Positions 13,963 to 22,260 of a stretch of DNA of 34,659 bases are shown piece by piece. The number at the start of each line of letters is the position of its first letter. Positions within the stretch are counted from its first letter, which is position 1. Source of the DNA: Methanomicrobiales archaeon (GTDB lineage: Archaea > Halobacteriota > Methanomicrobia > Methanomicrobiales > Methanospirillaceae); assembly GCA_026394715.1 (NCBI GenBank), contig JAPKXR010000218.1, forward strand, positions 1 to 34,659, in the 5' to 3' direction. Made by a program: the position numbers and the translations under genes. The notes under the pieces are model-generated. The model made no database searches. It was not told the DNA's origin and worked only from the letters and a program-made list of their open reading frames with translations.

Positions 13963-14751
13963 ATGGGGTGCAGTAAATGTGGAAGGCCCGGGGTTATTTT
14001 CCAGGATTATTCCGGCCTCGACCTGTGCCCGCAGCACTTTCGGGAAGACGTTCTTCATAAAGCGAAAAGGACCGTGCGGCAGAACCACTGGCTGGTCCCG
14101 GGGAGGAGGTACGCCGTGGCACTTTCCGGCGGGCTGAAGAGCTGTGCACTTCTGGATTTTATGCGTACCCTTATTGGAGGACGGAAAGATGTCCACCTCA
14201 TGGCGGTAACAATAAGAAATAACGATCCGGGCGCGATGGAAAACGCACAGTCAATAACTGAAGCAGCAGGTATTCCCTGGTTTATAATACCGGAGGTGGA
14301 TGCCGGAATTAAACAGGTGAACAGGCCTGGTGCCATAAATAAATCTCCGTTTCCTGCCCATGAACAGATAGAGTCCCAATTGACGCTCATGGCTGAAGAG
14401 CTGAAATTCGGAACTCTTGCCTTTGGGTACACACTGGAAGACCATGCCGCATGGGTACTCTTGAATGTCATTTCAGGGAATATGACAAGAAAACCAGGTT
14501 ATCCGGACGAACCACGGAAGCGGGCCCGTATTATCAGGCCTTTTATGCATATTCCAGGGAGGGAACTGGACCTGTATACACGGCTTTTTCTGAATGGATA
14601 TGATGAGAAGATGCAGGCAGAAAACGGCATTCCGGTTGATAACCCGGTCGGTACACTCCTGGCACGGTTTTACAACCGGCACCCGGGCGTCCCCTATGCA
14701 CTGGTCAATATTGGTGAACAAGTCAAAAAATTCCGGGACCAGGTCTCATGA
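13963..14751 (+). CDS. Degenerate TtuA/Ncs6-like PP-loop protein (tRNA 2-thiolation family)
   Basis: This 262-residue member of the TtuA/Ctu1/Ncs6 adenylating family normally would thiolate tRNA wobble or position-54 uridine. Seen here: an N-terminal zinc-knuckle C3-x2-C6 ... C22-x2-H25, an altered PP-loop S55-GGLKS60 (family SGGKDS), FGYTLEDHAAWVLLNVISG in place of the family GHNLDDEAQ...NLLRG, and the conserved late motif NPVGTLLARF...HPGVPYAL. Missing: the CxxC that ligates the catalytic Fe-S cluster (here FPAH, 130-133), the third cluster Cys, and the whole C-terminal zinc ribbon. Only C3, C6, C22 and C61 remain. It may bind nucleotide or tRNA but is unlikely to thiolate by the known route. 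It is the first gene of a group with the K+ channel and nadE. Confidence 0.82.
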   Translation: MGCSKCGRPGVIFQDYSGLDLCPQHFREDVLHKAKRTVRQNHWLVPGRRYAVALSGGLKSCALLDFMRTLIGGRKDVHLMAVTIRNNDPGAMENAQSITEAAGIPWFIIPEVDAGIKQVNRPGAINKSPFPAHEQIESQLTLMAEELKFGTLAFGYTLEDHAAWVLLNVISGNMTRKPGYPDEPRKRARIIRPFMHIPGRELDLYTRLFLNGYDEKMQAENGIPVDNPVGTLLARFYNRHPGVPYALVNIGEQVKKFRDQVS

Positions 14752-14808
14752 GAATAAATAAATCCGGTAGTATCCCACTGCGTCAGAAAGAGAGAGGTGC
14801 ACCCAGGT

Positions 14809-16515
14809 ATGGGTGACACACGGGGATTATTCTGGAGGTTGATCCATAGTTCACCAGAAGTAAAAATAGGACTCTATTTTATCCTTTTCTTTCTCCAGAT
14901 GGTGGCATATACCGTATTGTTCAAATATCTCTACCCGGTACTCGAACAAAAACCAATATCCTGGCCTTCGTCGCTCCTTTTTGTCGTTGAAACGATCACC
15001 ACCGTTGGCTATGGTGAGCTCCTGCCATTCCGGAACCAGTACACGGTATTCCTGGCAATCGTTATGATGATCACAGGGATTACCCTGATCTTCATGATTG
15101 TCCCGCTCCTCATCGCCCCATACCTGACGGCCATTCTCAGGGCTTCGCCCCCCCAGAGGACACCGCATGAGCTGAAAAACCATATTATCATTGTCGGGCA
15201 CGGAGAGCTGACAAAGGCGCTCGTTGAGAGCCTGATGATAGCTGACAATGATATTGTCATCCTGGACAAGGACGAAAAATCTGCCCAGGAGGCGGCCAGG
15301 CTCTACCGGAAAAGTGTCTACTCGGTCTGGGGGGATTATAATAACCCATCAACGTGGTCAAATATCTGGATAAAAAATTCTGGCACCGTCATTCTATGCG
15401 AAGACGAGCGCACCGCGGCAACAATCATTCTCGGTATCAGGGAACTGACTCGTGGAAAAATTGTCGCCGTCGTTGACAAACTCTCTTTTGACCGGTATCT
15501 GCGTCATGCCGGTGCAGAGTACGTCCTCTCACCGAAGCATATAACAGGCCGGATCCTTGCACGACATGCCGAACTCACGGCCCACCACCCGGGAGCCCTT
15601 GATAGCTCAGGCATCGACCATGCAATCCTTGACAGTTCAGGCAGCTATGACAGTGTATTGAAAGTAGTCCATATCCCGGTAATGCCGGGGTCGAGGTCTG
15701 CGGGTAAAACCTTAAAAGAGATAGGGTTATACGAAAAATATGGGTTTTATACCCTGTTCATGGCACGGAGCGGAAAATTTGTCTTCCATCCAGGGGACGA
15801 CGAAATAATTGACCTCTCAAGCGGGGTATTCCTGCTTGGAAGGGCAGACAAGGTAGAAGAACTGGTAGAGAACGAATTTATTTCCGGACTTTCCGGGGAG
15901 AATTTTGCCGTCATTGCGGGTTTTGGAGATGTCGGGCGGTCCGCATATCACGACTTGACTGCTCTTGGTATTTCCTGTGTCGTCATTGACCAGAAACCAC
16001 AGGGGGTCCTTGGGGTAGAGGGAAATGCAGAAGATGAAGAGGTCCTCCGTGATGCCCGGATATCTGAGGCCAGGTACTGCGTTGTCGCACTTAATGATGA
16101 TGATGTGAATATCTTCACCACCTTGATGGCACGGGATATGAACCCTGCACTCCGCATTTTGGTCCGTGCGAACGATCCTGCTTCGGTCGACAAACTCTAC
16201 CGGGCGGGTGCGGATTATGTCGCCCTGTTGCCCACCATCGGCGGACAGGTCATTGCCCGTGTCGTGCTCTCCGACAGCGTACACGTAATCCTGGACCTGC
16301 CGAACGGGCACAAGGTAATCCGAAAACACATGATGAAGAACGCAGGATTGACCATCGGGTGGGTTGAACATAAAAGTGGTTCCCGAATTATCGGGCTTGA
16401 ATCGGCGAACAGGGCAATCGTAAGGCCCGCACCTGAAGAGGTCATCCTCGGGGGCGATGCACTGGTTGCCACGGGCGACCTGCACCAGTTGAAAAAATTT
16501 ATCCGGCTCTGTTAG
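14809..16515 (+). CDS. Two-TM potassium channel with tandem RCK (TrkA-N/TrkA-C) domains
   Basis: This 568-residue membrane protein has TM1 at about 20-42, a pore helix and intact K+ filter TVGYGE (65-70), and TM2 at about 78-101. Two cytoplasmic RCK modules follow, each with a Rossmann GxGxxx motif: RCK1 from about 124 (IIVGHGELTKAL, ILDKDE) and RCK2 from about 364 (VIAGFGDVGRSA, VIDQKP). Both end their second strand with Asp, as in NAD-binding Rossmann folds. Each is followed by a TrkA-C-like segment. This layout matches ligand-gated prokaryotic channels with both RCKs in one chain. A GTG at 14797 extends the frame, but GAGAGGTG ends 9 nt before the ATG at 14809, so I chose the ATG. nadE begins 15 bp downstream, clearly in the same operon. 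Confidence 0.93.
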   Translation: MGDTRGLFWRLIHSSPEVKIGLYFILFFLQMVAYTVLFKYLYPVLEQKPISWPSSLLFVVETITTVGYGELLPFRNQYTVFLAIVMMITGITLIFMIVPLLIAPYLTAILRASPPQRTPHELKNHIIIVGHGELTKALVESLMIADNDIVILDKDEKSAQEAARLYRKSVYSVWGDYNNPSTWSNIWIKNSGTVILCEDERTAATIILGIRELTRGKIVAVVDKLSFDRYLRHAGAEYVLSPKHITGRILARHAELTAHHPGALDSSGIDHAILDSSGSYDSVLKVVHIPVMPGSRSAGKTLKEIGLYEKYGFYTLFMARSGKFVFHPGDDEIIDLSSGVFLLGRADKVEELVENEFISGLSGENFAVIAGFGDVGRSAYHDLTALGISCVVIDQKPQGVLGVEGNAEDEEVLRDARISEARYCVVALNDDDVNIFTTLMARDMNPALRILVRANDPASVDKLYRAGADYVALLPTIGGQVIARVVLSDSVHVILDLPNGHKVIRKHMMKNAGLTIGWVEHKSGSRIIGLESANRAIVRPAPEEVILGGDALVATGDLHQLKKFIRLC

Positions 16516-16530
16516 AGATATGATGATTGC

Positions 16531-17277
16531 ATGAATGATGACCGGGGGTGTGCACTGGGCCGTATCGAACAGATGATCCGGTACACCGTATGGAACAGCG
16601 GAGCGACGGGTGTGGTGATCGGTGTCAGCGGCGGGGTAGATTCCGCGGTTGCAGCTGCCATGTGCTGCAGGGCATTGAGCGGCGAAAATGTGCTGGGCAT
16701 CACGCTGCCAAGTGCTGTTACCAGTGACGGGGATATCAACGATGCCGTGGAACTCTGCCGGTTACTCGGCATGAGACACGAAATAGTAACGATAGAGCCC
16801 ATGCTTGACGCGTATCGCTCATTGCCAGGCTACGTTGAGTCACCGGCGCTCCTTGGAAACCTTATGGCACGTACCCGGATGGCACTGCTCTATTACTACG
16901 CAAACCGTGACAACCGCCTCGTCTGTGGCACCTCTAACCGCACCGAGTATATGCTGGGTTATACGACGAAATTCGGGGATAATGCGGCAGATTTCCAACC
17001 AATCCTCCACCTCTACAAACGCGGGGTCTATGAAGCTGCGAGGGATATCGGGGTCCCTGCAAACATTTTGAAGAAGCCCCCCTCCGCAGGACTCTGGTAC
17101 GGCCAGAGAGACGAGGACGAGATCGGCCTCTCGTATGCCGAAATTGACGAGGCGCTGGTCGCACTCGAAGCAAACGGCTGGAAAGATGAAAATTCAGTCC
17201 AGGAAAAAGTGCTTGCCATGGTTAAAAAAAGCAGGCACAAAAGAATGACGCCGAGTCTCCTGGATTCAACCCTGTAA
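16531..17277 (+). CDS. nadE: Ammonia-dependent NAD+ synthetase
   Basis: This 248-residue enzyme of NAD biosynthesis amidates nicotinic acid adenine dinucleotide using ATP and ammonia. The ATP-PP motif SGGVDSAVAAAM lies near residue 34, ARTRMALLYYYAN near 112, CGTSNRTEYMLGY(T)TKFGDNAAD near 130-150, and KPPSAGLWYGQRDEDEIG near 175-192; these are the family's substrate-binding stretches. There is no glutaminase domain, so free ammonia is the nitrogen source, as is usual in archaea. It lies 15 bp after the RCK K+ channel gene and overlaps the convergent glucose-6-phosphate isomerase gene by 12 bp at the 3' ends. Confidence 0.96.
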   Translation: MNDDRGCALGRIEQMIRYTVWNSGATGVVIGVSGGVDSAVAAAMCCRALSGENVLGITLPSAVTSDGDINDAVELCRLLGMRHEIVTIEPMLDAYRSLPGYVESPALLGNLMARTRMALLYYYANRDNRLVCGTSNRTEYMLGYTTKFGDNAADFQPILHLYKRGVYEAARDIGVPANILKKPPSAGLWYGQRDEDEIGLSYAEIDEALVALEANGWKDENSVQEKVLAMVKKSRHKRMTPSLLDSTL

Positions 17278-18024
17278 CACGGCATCGAACAGGAATTTTT
17301 CCGGGGAATTCAGAAACAGGAGCGTGTGTTCCTCGCCCACCATGCGATACAGCGGCCGGTTGTGAATACCGGGAAATCCTGCAACATTACATGTCCGGAT
17401 ATACCGTAATTGCGGGTGCACTGGATACCCGGGGTTTTTCACATACCCTGAACGTTCCATCCGGTAATATACGGCCCCCCGGAGGTCTTCATAGTCCGCA
17501 TAAATGCTTTCGAATGCTGTAGAGACGATGTTTGCCATGACAAGGGTTGTACTGCCCGGGTTAATGGTGACATGACCGTACCCGGGTGGGATCAGGACCG
17601 TATCACCTTTCCCGGCAGTAAGAACAACGGCATCCGAAAGCGCTTTGTCCTGGAGGAGATACTCAGCTGACCCTTCAAGAACCTCATAAATTTCCGGGTA
17701 CCCGGCACCCAGCGGACTATCGGGATGATAATGCCCCTTTGTTTTTACGTATTCCCCGCACAGGACGGACGGAGGGATCACCGTCACATCATACCGGAGG
17801 TTATTGTCCCGGAGCCATTCACGGTCCACATTCGTCCGGGAGAGATTACGGTACATAAAATAGATAGGGCCTTTAATGGAGCAGTTTCTTTCAGCCAGCA
17901 CCTGCGTAAGATCTTCTGCCATCCGGACCTGCGGTTCCGGCAGGGGACCGTCCCACGTAAACATCTCTTTTTCTTTCGCACTACAACCAGATAAACCATT
18001 ATTGCCTGTGTGATTATTACTCAT
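17266..18024 (-). CDS. pgi: Cupin-type (archaeal) glucose-6-phosphate isomerase
   Basis: This metal-dependent isomerase interconverts glucose 6-phosphate and fructose 6-phosphate and is unrelated to the bacterial/eukaryotic PGI fold. With the ATG at 18024 it has 252 residues. Cupin motifs are clear: GHYH (H98, H100), PEIYEVLEG (E111) and GYGHVTINPG (H151), the metal ligands of the archaeal PGI family. The frame extends upstream to 18126 without support. The ATG at 18024 has AAGGA about 11 nt upstream, and ATG 17964 (MFTWDG) is a shorter alternative closer to family N-termini. In methanogens it would act in glycogen or gluconeogenic metabolism. Its 3' end overlaps nadE on the opposite strand. 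Confidence 0.92.
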   Translation of the reverse strand: MSNNHTGNNGLSGCSAKEKEMFTWDGPLPEPQVRMAEDLTQVLAERNCSIKGPIYFMYRNLSRTNVDREWLRDNNLRYDVTVIPPSVLCGEYVKTKGHYHPDSPLGAGYPEIYEVLEGSAEYLLQDKALSDAVVLTAGKGDTVLIPPGYGHVTINPGSTTLVMANIVSTAFESIYADYEDLRGAVYYRMERSGYVKNPGYPVHPQLRYIRTCNVAGFPGIHNRPLYRMVGEEHTLLFLNSPEKFLFDAVLQG

Positions 18025-18101
18025 TGTTGAGATTGTCCTTACAGGATAATGGCATCGTTGATCAGGAAAGTTAATAAAAATGAATACATATATAGTGGAG
18101 C

Positions 18102-18407
18102 ATGGATAGAAAAACCAGACGGGCATTAGAAATTGGAATACTCCTTATTACCCTGGTTTTTGTTGCAACACCTGTTGCAGCGGCAAACACGAACCTGGCA
18201 TACAACATGAACACCGTCATGAATCATGGATATCAGTATTTTTTACCTGCAGACCTGAGTACCGAGTATAGAAGCCCGCTATTGCATTACACTCCTTCAA
18301 CGGACCTCAGTACATTCAATTTAGTCACTCCTGTGAGCACTATTGCAACCGGTTCGATAAATCCATTTTATCGACCTCCGACCATTCGTTGGAGGGCCTG
18401 TAGTTAA
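18102..18407 (+). CDS. Small putative secreted protein
   Basis: This 101-residue frame begins MDRKTRR followed by a hydrophobic core (IGILLITLVFVATPVAA) with an AAA-type cleavage site, a good signal peptide. The mature part is short, rich in Asn, Thr, Tyr and Pro, with no recognisable domain. GTGGAG lies just before the ATG, and TTAATAAA (18071-18078) could be its TATA element. A small inverted repeat, TCGATAAA / TTTATCGA, falls at 18354-18374 inside the 3' end, so the true end of the protein or a truncation is possible. It could be a remnant, since the next 890 bases contain no gene. Confidence 0.5.
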   Translation: MDRKTRRALEIGILLITLVFVATPVAAANTNLAYNMNTVMNHGYQYFLPADLSTEYRSPLLHYTPSTDLSTFNLVTPVSTIATGSINPFYRPPTIRWRACS

Positions 18408-19297
18408 CAGGATATATCAGGAATCTGGTTTCGGGTGAATTTAATTTTCAACAATGAGTTTCCGGTTTTTTATCCGGACACCTTCTTTTTTCATCCCATA
18501 TTTCAGATTTATCATTTCTGGACTTCCACAATTGAATCAGAAGAAATGTGTAATCCCCACAACGAACGGGTAAAACAAAAGGACCAACAAATTAGGACGG
18601 TCGGGGGAACAATAAAATAGTCCGTGGTAGATTCGGTAGATGGTCCGTTTTGCGTCGTACCAACTGCTGACCGTTTTCAACAGATTCGCCAAAAGGAGAG
18701 GAAACACAAAATGAACCACAGGTCGATATGCCATCCATCATCGAACCTTTTCCTTCCGACCCATGGGCATCTCTCGATGCCGCAGCATTATTTATCACCC
18801 CTGGATGGTAAACTTCGATATTCCCGCTAAATTCGACTGAATAATTTCCTGGCCTGATTTTGACACTTCGGGAACATCCGCAGCCCAATGTTCGGGCATC
18901 CCTGCCTGAACGAACGGTTCTGAACACCTTGATGAAACAATAGTTACTCAGGTGAACAACCGTCTGACAGAATCGCTGGCATTTGGTCCTGGTTCACCCA
19001 GGGATTGCATCACGAGTTTCCGGGCAGGTCACAAGCTTGCCCTGTTTCCCGAGGTAAATGCGTTAACTCATACCCCCGGTCCTACCAGATATGAAACCGC
19101 ATTTTCATGGTTTCTGGTCTGAACATATTTGGCGTTCATGTACGGTTCTACCATACGTTAATGAAGACCGTTCCGGTGCATTTGGGAGGACTTCACGCCC
19201 ACCCATTTTCCCTTCCATGACCTATTCTATCCCTGTCTTTTTTGGTCCACTCAGGCCTTAGCTTTTCCGGCCGGAATCACGCGGCTGGATTCTATGA
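18408..19297. other. 890-base region without a convincing gene
   Basis: Short open frames occur on both strands, none with a ribosome-binding site, signal peptide or recognisable domain. Two short plus-strand segments look protein-like in composition (about 18845-18935 and 18910-19125) but lack start codons and lie in different frames, so decayed coding sequence is possible. I could not identify the ancestor. No tRNA, CRISPR or transposon end was seen. Confidence 0.4.
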
Positions 19298-20587
19298 TTA
19301 TTTAATCTGTCGACGACGGATTACAACCAGGTAATACCCTGCCGCTATGATGACGATGATCCCGGCGACTACAACTACCAGGTAGCCCATTATGCCATCC
19401 ATTGCGGCTGGCTGAATAACGGTAACCGGGACCTTTACGGTATCTGATATCTGGCTGTTGTCAAGCGAGTCACGGTACCGCACCTCAGAATCAAGTGCAT
19501 AATCTTTTGCTATGGCCCCGGAACTCACCCCTACCTCGTATCGTGCAATCGCTGTTTTTCCCGGGGCAATATCCCCAAGATACGCGGAATCATCATTACT
19601 GGTGAACGGGTCAACCACAGATACACGCGCCTGGGCACCATAAGCTGTCGCATCACCCGAATTACGGTAGGTTACTTCTATCACCTTTTTCTTACCCGCA
19701 CTCAGGTTTGAGTCCGCTGCAACCACGTCAAACCCGATTTTTCCATGTACCGGGATCCCAACGGTAGTCGGGACTGATGTAACGGTGTCACCCTCATGAT
19801 TTTTGTACACGGCAATAACATCAACCGGGTACTCCTGCGCTTCTGCATCGCGGGAGACCGACACTTTAAACCGGCAAACCGTTGAATTCCCTGCAGGGAA
19901 ATCCCCAATATATACACTACTGTCGGTTGGTGTTACCGGGCTGTTGCCGTTTCTTGAAATTTTTATGATGGCCGCATGGGCATCCTCTCCACCACGATTC
20001 GTAACAGTCAGGTCGAGATAACCTTCGGTACCGACATTCAGCCCTCCGTTGATAACCGGAGATATATCAAGAAACACCTTCGGTTCGATGGTCAGGGGGA
20101 GAGTTACCGTAACACTTTTTGTCTTGTAGTGGTACTCGATGAGGTCGCCTGCGCTCTGCTCAGCGCCGGCGAGGTACTGGTAACTAATTGTAAGGGGCAG
20201 TACATATTTACCCGCCGCGGCCTGTTTCGGAATTTTGACCTGATATATCACCTGGGCACTTTTTCCACCGGGCAGATCTCCGACCACCTGGGAATCTGAT
20301 TTTATGATCATCGGGGTTTCCCCGGGTGCTAGTGAGACCGTCACAAATTTCGCCGTATTGGGAAGGTCATCCCGCTCAATATACCCGGTTTGCACAAATT
20401 TAAGTTGGTTCAGGCCGCGGTTCTCAATTTTAACAGGAAGTTGTACATCTGTCCCGGGAAGGAACTGATTTGTCCCGGCAACAGTCGCGGTGAAGGTAGG
20501 ACCATCAGAGATGTACAATGTCCCGGCCATTGCCGGCGCTATTAAAAAAACCATGAATATTGCTATCAGAAGATACCGTATTTCCAT
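19298..20587 (-). CDS. Secreted CARDB/S-layer-type surface protein with C-terminal membrane anchor
   Basis: This 429-residue protein begins with a signal peptide (MEIRYLLIAIFMVFLIAPAMA). Three successive immunoglobulin-like beta domains of the CARDB/NEW3 kind follow, recognisable by repeated VKIENRG, LTVTNRGGEDAHA and VTYRNSGDATAYGA motifs, each followed by YIGD or YLGD and then A.ARY/CRF. A C-terminal membrane helix (about 400-423) with basic tail RRRQIK anchors it on the cell surface. The family is common in methanogens and is annotated as S-layer-related; its role is probably adhesion, assembly or an accessory to an exporter. GTGATC 5 nt before the ATG serves as the ribosome-binding site. 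It is divergent from a TrmB-type regulator with a palindrome in the shared promoter. Confidence 0.85.
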   Translation of the reverse strand: MEIRYLLIAIFMVFLIAPAMAGTLYISDGPTFTATVAGTNQFLPGTDVQLPVKIENRGLNQLKFVQTGYIERDDLPNTAKFVTVSLAPGETPMIIKSDSQVVGDLPGGKSAQVIYQVKIPKQAAAGKYVLPLTISYQYLAGAEQSAGDLIEYHYKTKSVTVTLPLTIEPKVFLDISPVINGGLNVGTEGYLDLTVTNRGGEDAHAAIIKISRNGNSPVTPTDSSVYIGDFPAGNSTVCRFKVSVSRDAEAQEYPVDVIAVYKNHEGDTVTSVPTTVGIPVHGKIGFDVVAADSNLSAGKKKVIEVTYRNSGDATAYGAQARVSVVDPFTSNDDSAYLGDIAPGKTAIARYEVGVSSGAIAKDYALDSEVRYRDSLDNSQISDTVKVPVTVIQPAAMDGIMGYLVVVVAGIIVIIAAGYYLVVIRRRQIK

Positions 20588-20606
20588 TCGAGATCACTTG
20601 TTGTTA

Positions 20607-20618
20607 TTGTTATAACAA
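20607..20618. promoter_or_regulatory. 12-bp palindrome in a divergent promoter (candidate TrmB-family operator)
   Basis: TTGTTATAACAA (20607-20618) is perfectly palindromic. A wider pairing, GTTGTTAT (20600-20607) with ATAACAAC (20612-20619), overlaps it. Its core TTATAA sits 35-40 bases before the TrmB start codon and so can also be that gene's TATA box. It also covers the expected start site of the surface-protein transcript. A regulator bound here could control both genes. Confidence 0.5.
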
Positions 20619-20635
20619 CATTTATCACCCTACCG

Positions 20636-20643
20636 TATATATA
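20636..20643 (-). promoter_or_regulatory. TATA box for the surface protein gene
   Basis: TATATATA lies about 50 bases upstream of the minus-strand ATG at 20587, giving a leader of about 25 nt with GTGATC as ribosome-binding site. It is only about 10 bases before the plus-strand TrmB ATG, too close to serve that gene. Confidence 0.45.
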
Positions 20644-20651
20644 GGTATTCA

Positions 20652-21416
20652 ATGGCCGGATCACAGGATGAACTCTCAAATATTGCCGAATCTTTGAAAT
20701 CACTCGGGCTGACAAAGTATGAAGCCCTCGTCTATATCGCCCTCTTAAAAGTTGCAGGGGCAACTGCCACGGAGATCCACCAGGTATCGGGGGTACCTCG
20801 CGCATCAGTGTACCCTGTGCTCGACCGGCTCAACCAGAAAAACCTTGTATACGTATCGAACACCTCACCCAAACGGTTCGATGCAATGCCGCCGGATGAG
20901 GGGATCGGTAACCTCCTCGCTAGTATTGAGGATAGTGCACAAGAGGCTAAAGCAGTACTTTCTGACATATTCCGCCAGAGGATAGGAGTTGAGCGGGGGA
21001 CACAAGAGCTGATATGGAGTAGTTACGGCCAGGATAATATCCATATCCGGATATCAGAACTTATCCGCCAGGCAAAACAGAGTATCCGGATTTTTTGCAA
21101 TATGCATTTTTTCACCTCCGCCATGATCGAGACGCTTGAAACCGCAGGAGAGAGTGTTACAATTGAGATTATTGTTGACCAGTGGACAGGGGCGGCCCCA
21201 AAAAACATAAAAATTTTAATTAAGAAGGCACCAATCGGACATGAAATAGATAACAAAACTATTACGGGGGGTGTCTTTCTATTCGACTGCAAACGGGTCA
21301 TGGTGATCATGGGTCCGCAGGACGACGGATTGACCGGGCTCTACTCCGAGTCTGACGGGTTTGTCAGGTTTTTCAGTTCATACTGGCGTTTTTTCAAGGA
21401 CTGGGCCAGAAAATAG
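20652..21416 (+). CDS. TrmB-family transcriptional regulator
   Basis: This 254-residue protein has an N-terminal winged helix typical of TrmB: LGLTKYEALVYIALL near residue 18, TATEIHQVSGVPRASVYPVLDRL as the recognition helix, then the wing LVYVSNTSPKRFDA. A short coiled linker leads to a C-terminal alpha/beta effector domain (DNIHIRISELIRQAKQSIRIF ... IEIIVDQW), as in TrmB-like regulators, where this part senses a ligand. TrmB proteins control sugar or metabolic genes in archaea; the ligand cannot be told here. Its gene diverges from the surface protein at 19298-20587 with a palindromic candidate operator between them, so autoregulation plus control of the neighbour is the simplest reading. 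Confidence 0.92.
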   Translation: MAGSQDELSNIAESLKSLGLTKYEALVYIALLKVAGATATEIHQVSGVPRASVYPVLDRLNQKNLVYVSNTSPKRFDAMPPDEGIGNLLASIEDSAQEAKAVLSDIFRQRIGVERGTQELIWSSYGQDNIHIRISELIRQAKQSIRIFCNMHFFTSAMIETLETAGESVTIEIIVDQWTGAAPKNIKILIKKAPIGHEIDNKTITGGVFLFDCKRVMVIMGPQDDGLTGLYSESDGFVRFFSSYWRFFKDWARK

Positions 21417-21454
21417 GGGACGTAGGATATGCCAGGGAAGAACGGCCGGGTAGA

Positions 21455-22219
21455 TTAGTACTCGTTGATATGGGTCATTTCCCCCACATCCATCAGGCCC
21501 TTCATGGCCCTGATTACCTCCCAGCGCCCTTCTTCCCGGATTGCCGCCATCGGGTTTGTTCCACCCACGGCAACAATTCCAAGGAACTGGGGGTCTACCG
21601 TAACGCCTAATGTGGGAGTATTCGGCATCCCTACCTCAAGGATGCCTGACAGGTCACTTCCCGTGAGACTATCCAGCACCTCCCCAACGAGGGATTCCGC
21701 CTCCATGTGGCATTCACGAATATTCGCGAGGAGGTTCCCGCTCCCCTGCCTCATAACCGCATTCACCGAGGTAAGTTCCTGGGAGATCAGCACCTGGAGA
21801 GGGTCAATTGTCGTATGCTCGTACAGGATCATGTGAATGAACCGTTTCGGGACACGGTGATCGATCTCGACAATACCCCCACCTATCGGTTTCATGGGGA
21901 TCCCCCGCCTGAGCAGCAGGCCGTCAAGGGTGGAGCTGCAGACAGATACGATACCGATGCACCCTTCGGGTACCGGGTAATCTTCGATTGTTACGCCAGG
22001 TTGAAGGAACCGCACAAGTCCGCTTACGCTGATACCCGCCCTGTAAGAATCTTTAAAAATCTTTATCGCAAATTCCAGGTCTTCACTCCTGATCAGGGAA
22101 AGGTTATAGACACAAGTGCCGGTCCTCTCCTCAGGGCTGTAGGTGACCTGCAATGCAAATTCTTCAATCCGGTTATTAATAAATTTCGGGGGACTCATCA
22201 TTATACAGTTTTCCATCAT
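21455..22219 (-). CDS. NrpR regulatory-domain (DUF128) protein without HTH
   Basis: This 254-residue protein consists of a single NrpR/DUF128 domain: VCSSTLDGLLLRRGIPMKPIGGGIVEI, then LISQELTSVNAVMRQGSGNLLANIRE, GILEVGMPNTPTLGVTVDP and LGIVAVGGTNPMAAIRE. NrpR represses nitrogen-assimilation genes in methanogens and responds to 2-oxoglutarate through this domain. Full NrpR has an N-terminal winged helix and usually two such domains. No DNA-binding region is visible here, so this resembles the NrpRII-type partner or a stand-alone 2-oxoglutarate sensor. Several ATGs lie near the start (22219, 22216, 22201) without a clear ribosome-binding site. It is divergent from the unknown gene at 22261 with a gap of about 40 bp. 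Confidence 0.88.
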   Translation of the reverse strand: MMENCIMMSPPKFINNRIEEFALQVTYSPEERTGTCVYNLSLIRSEDLEFAIKIFKDSYRAGISVSGLVRFLQPGVTIEDYPVPEGCIGIVSVCSSTLDGLLLRRGIPMKPIGGGIVEIDHRVPKRFIHMILYEHTTIDPLQVLISQELTSVNAVMRQGSGNLLANIRECHMEAESLVGEVLDSLTGSDLSGILEVGMPNTPTLGVTVDPQFLGIVAVGGTNPMAAIREEGRWEVIRAMKGLMDVGEMTHINEY

Positions 22220-22260
22220 GAAAGAGAAAAATTGTTCTATAAGATCGGGGTAATGTATGC

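Noticed and set aside
18592-18927. Minus-strand frame of 111 codons
   Set aside because: No domain, no ribosome-binding site and Arg/Ser-rich composition; not convincing as a gene.
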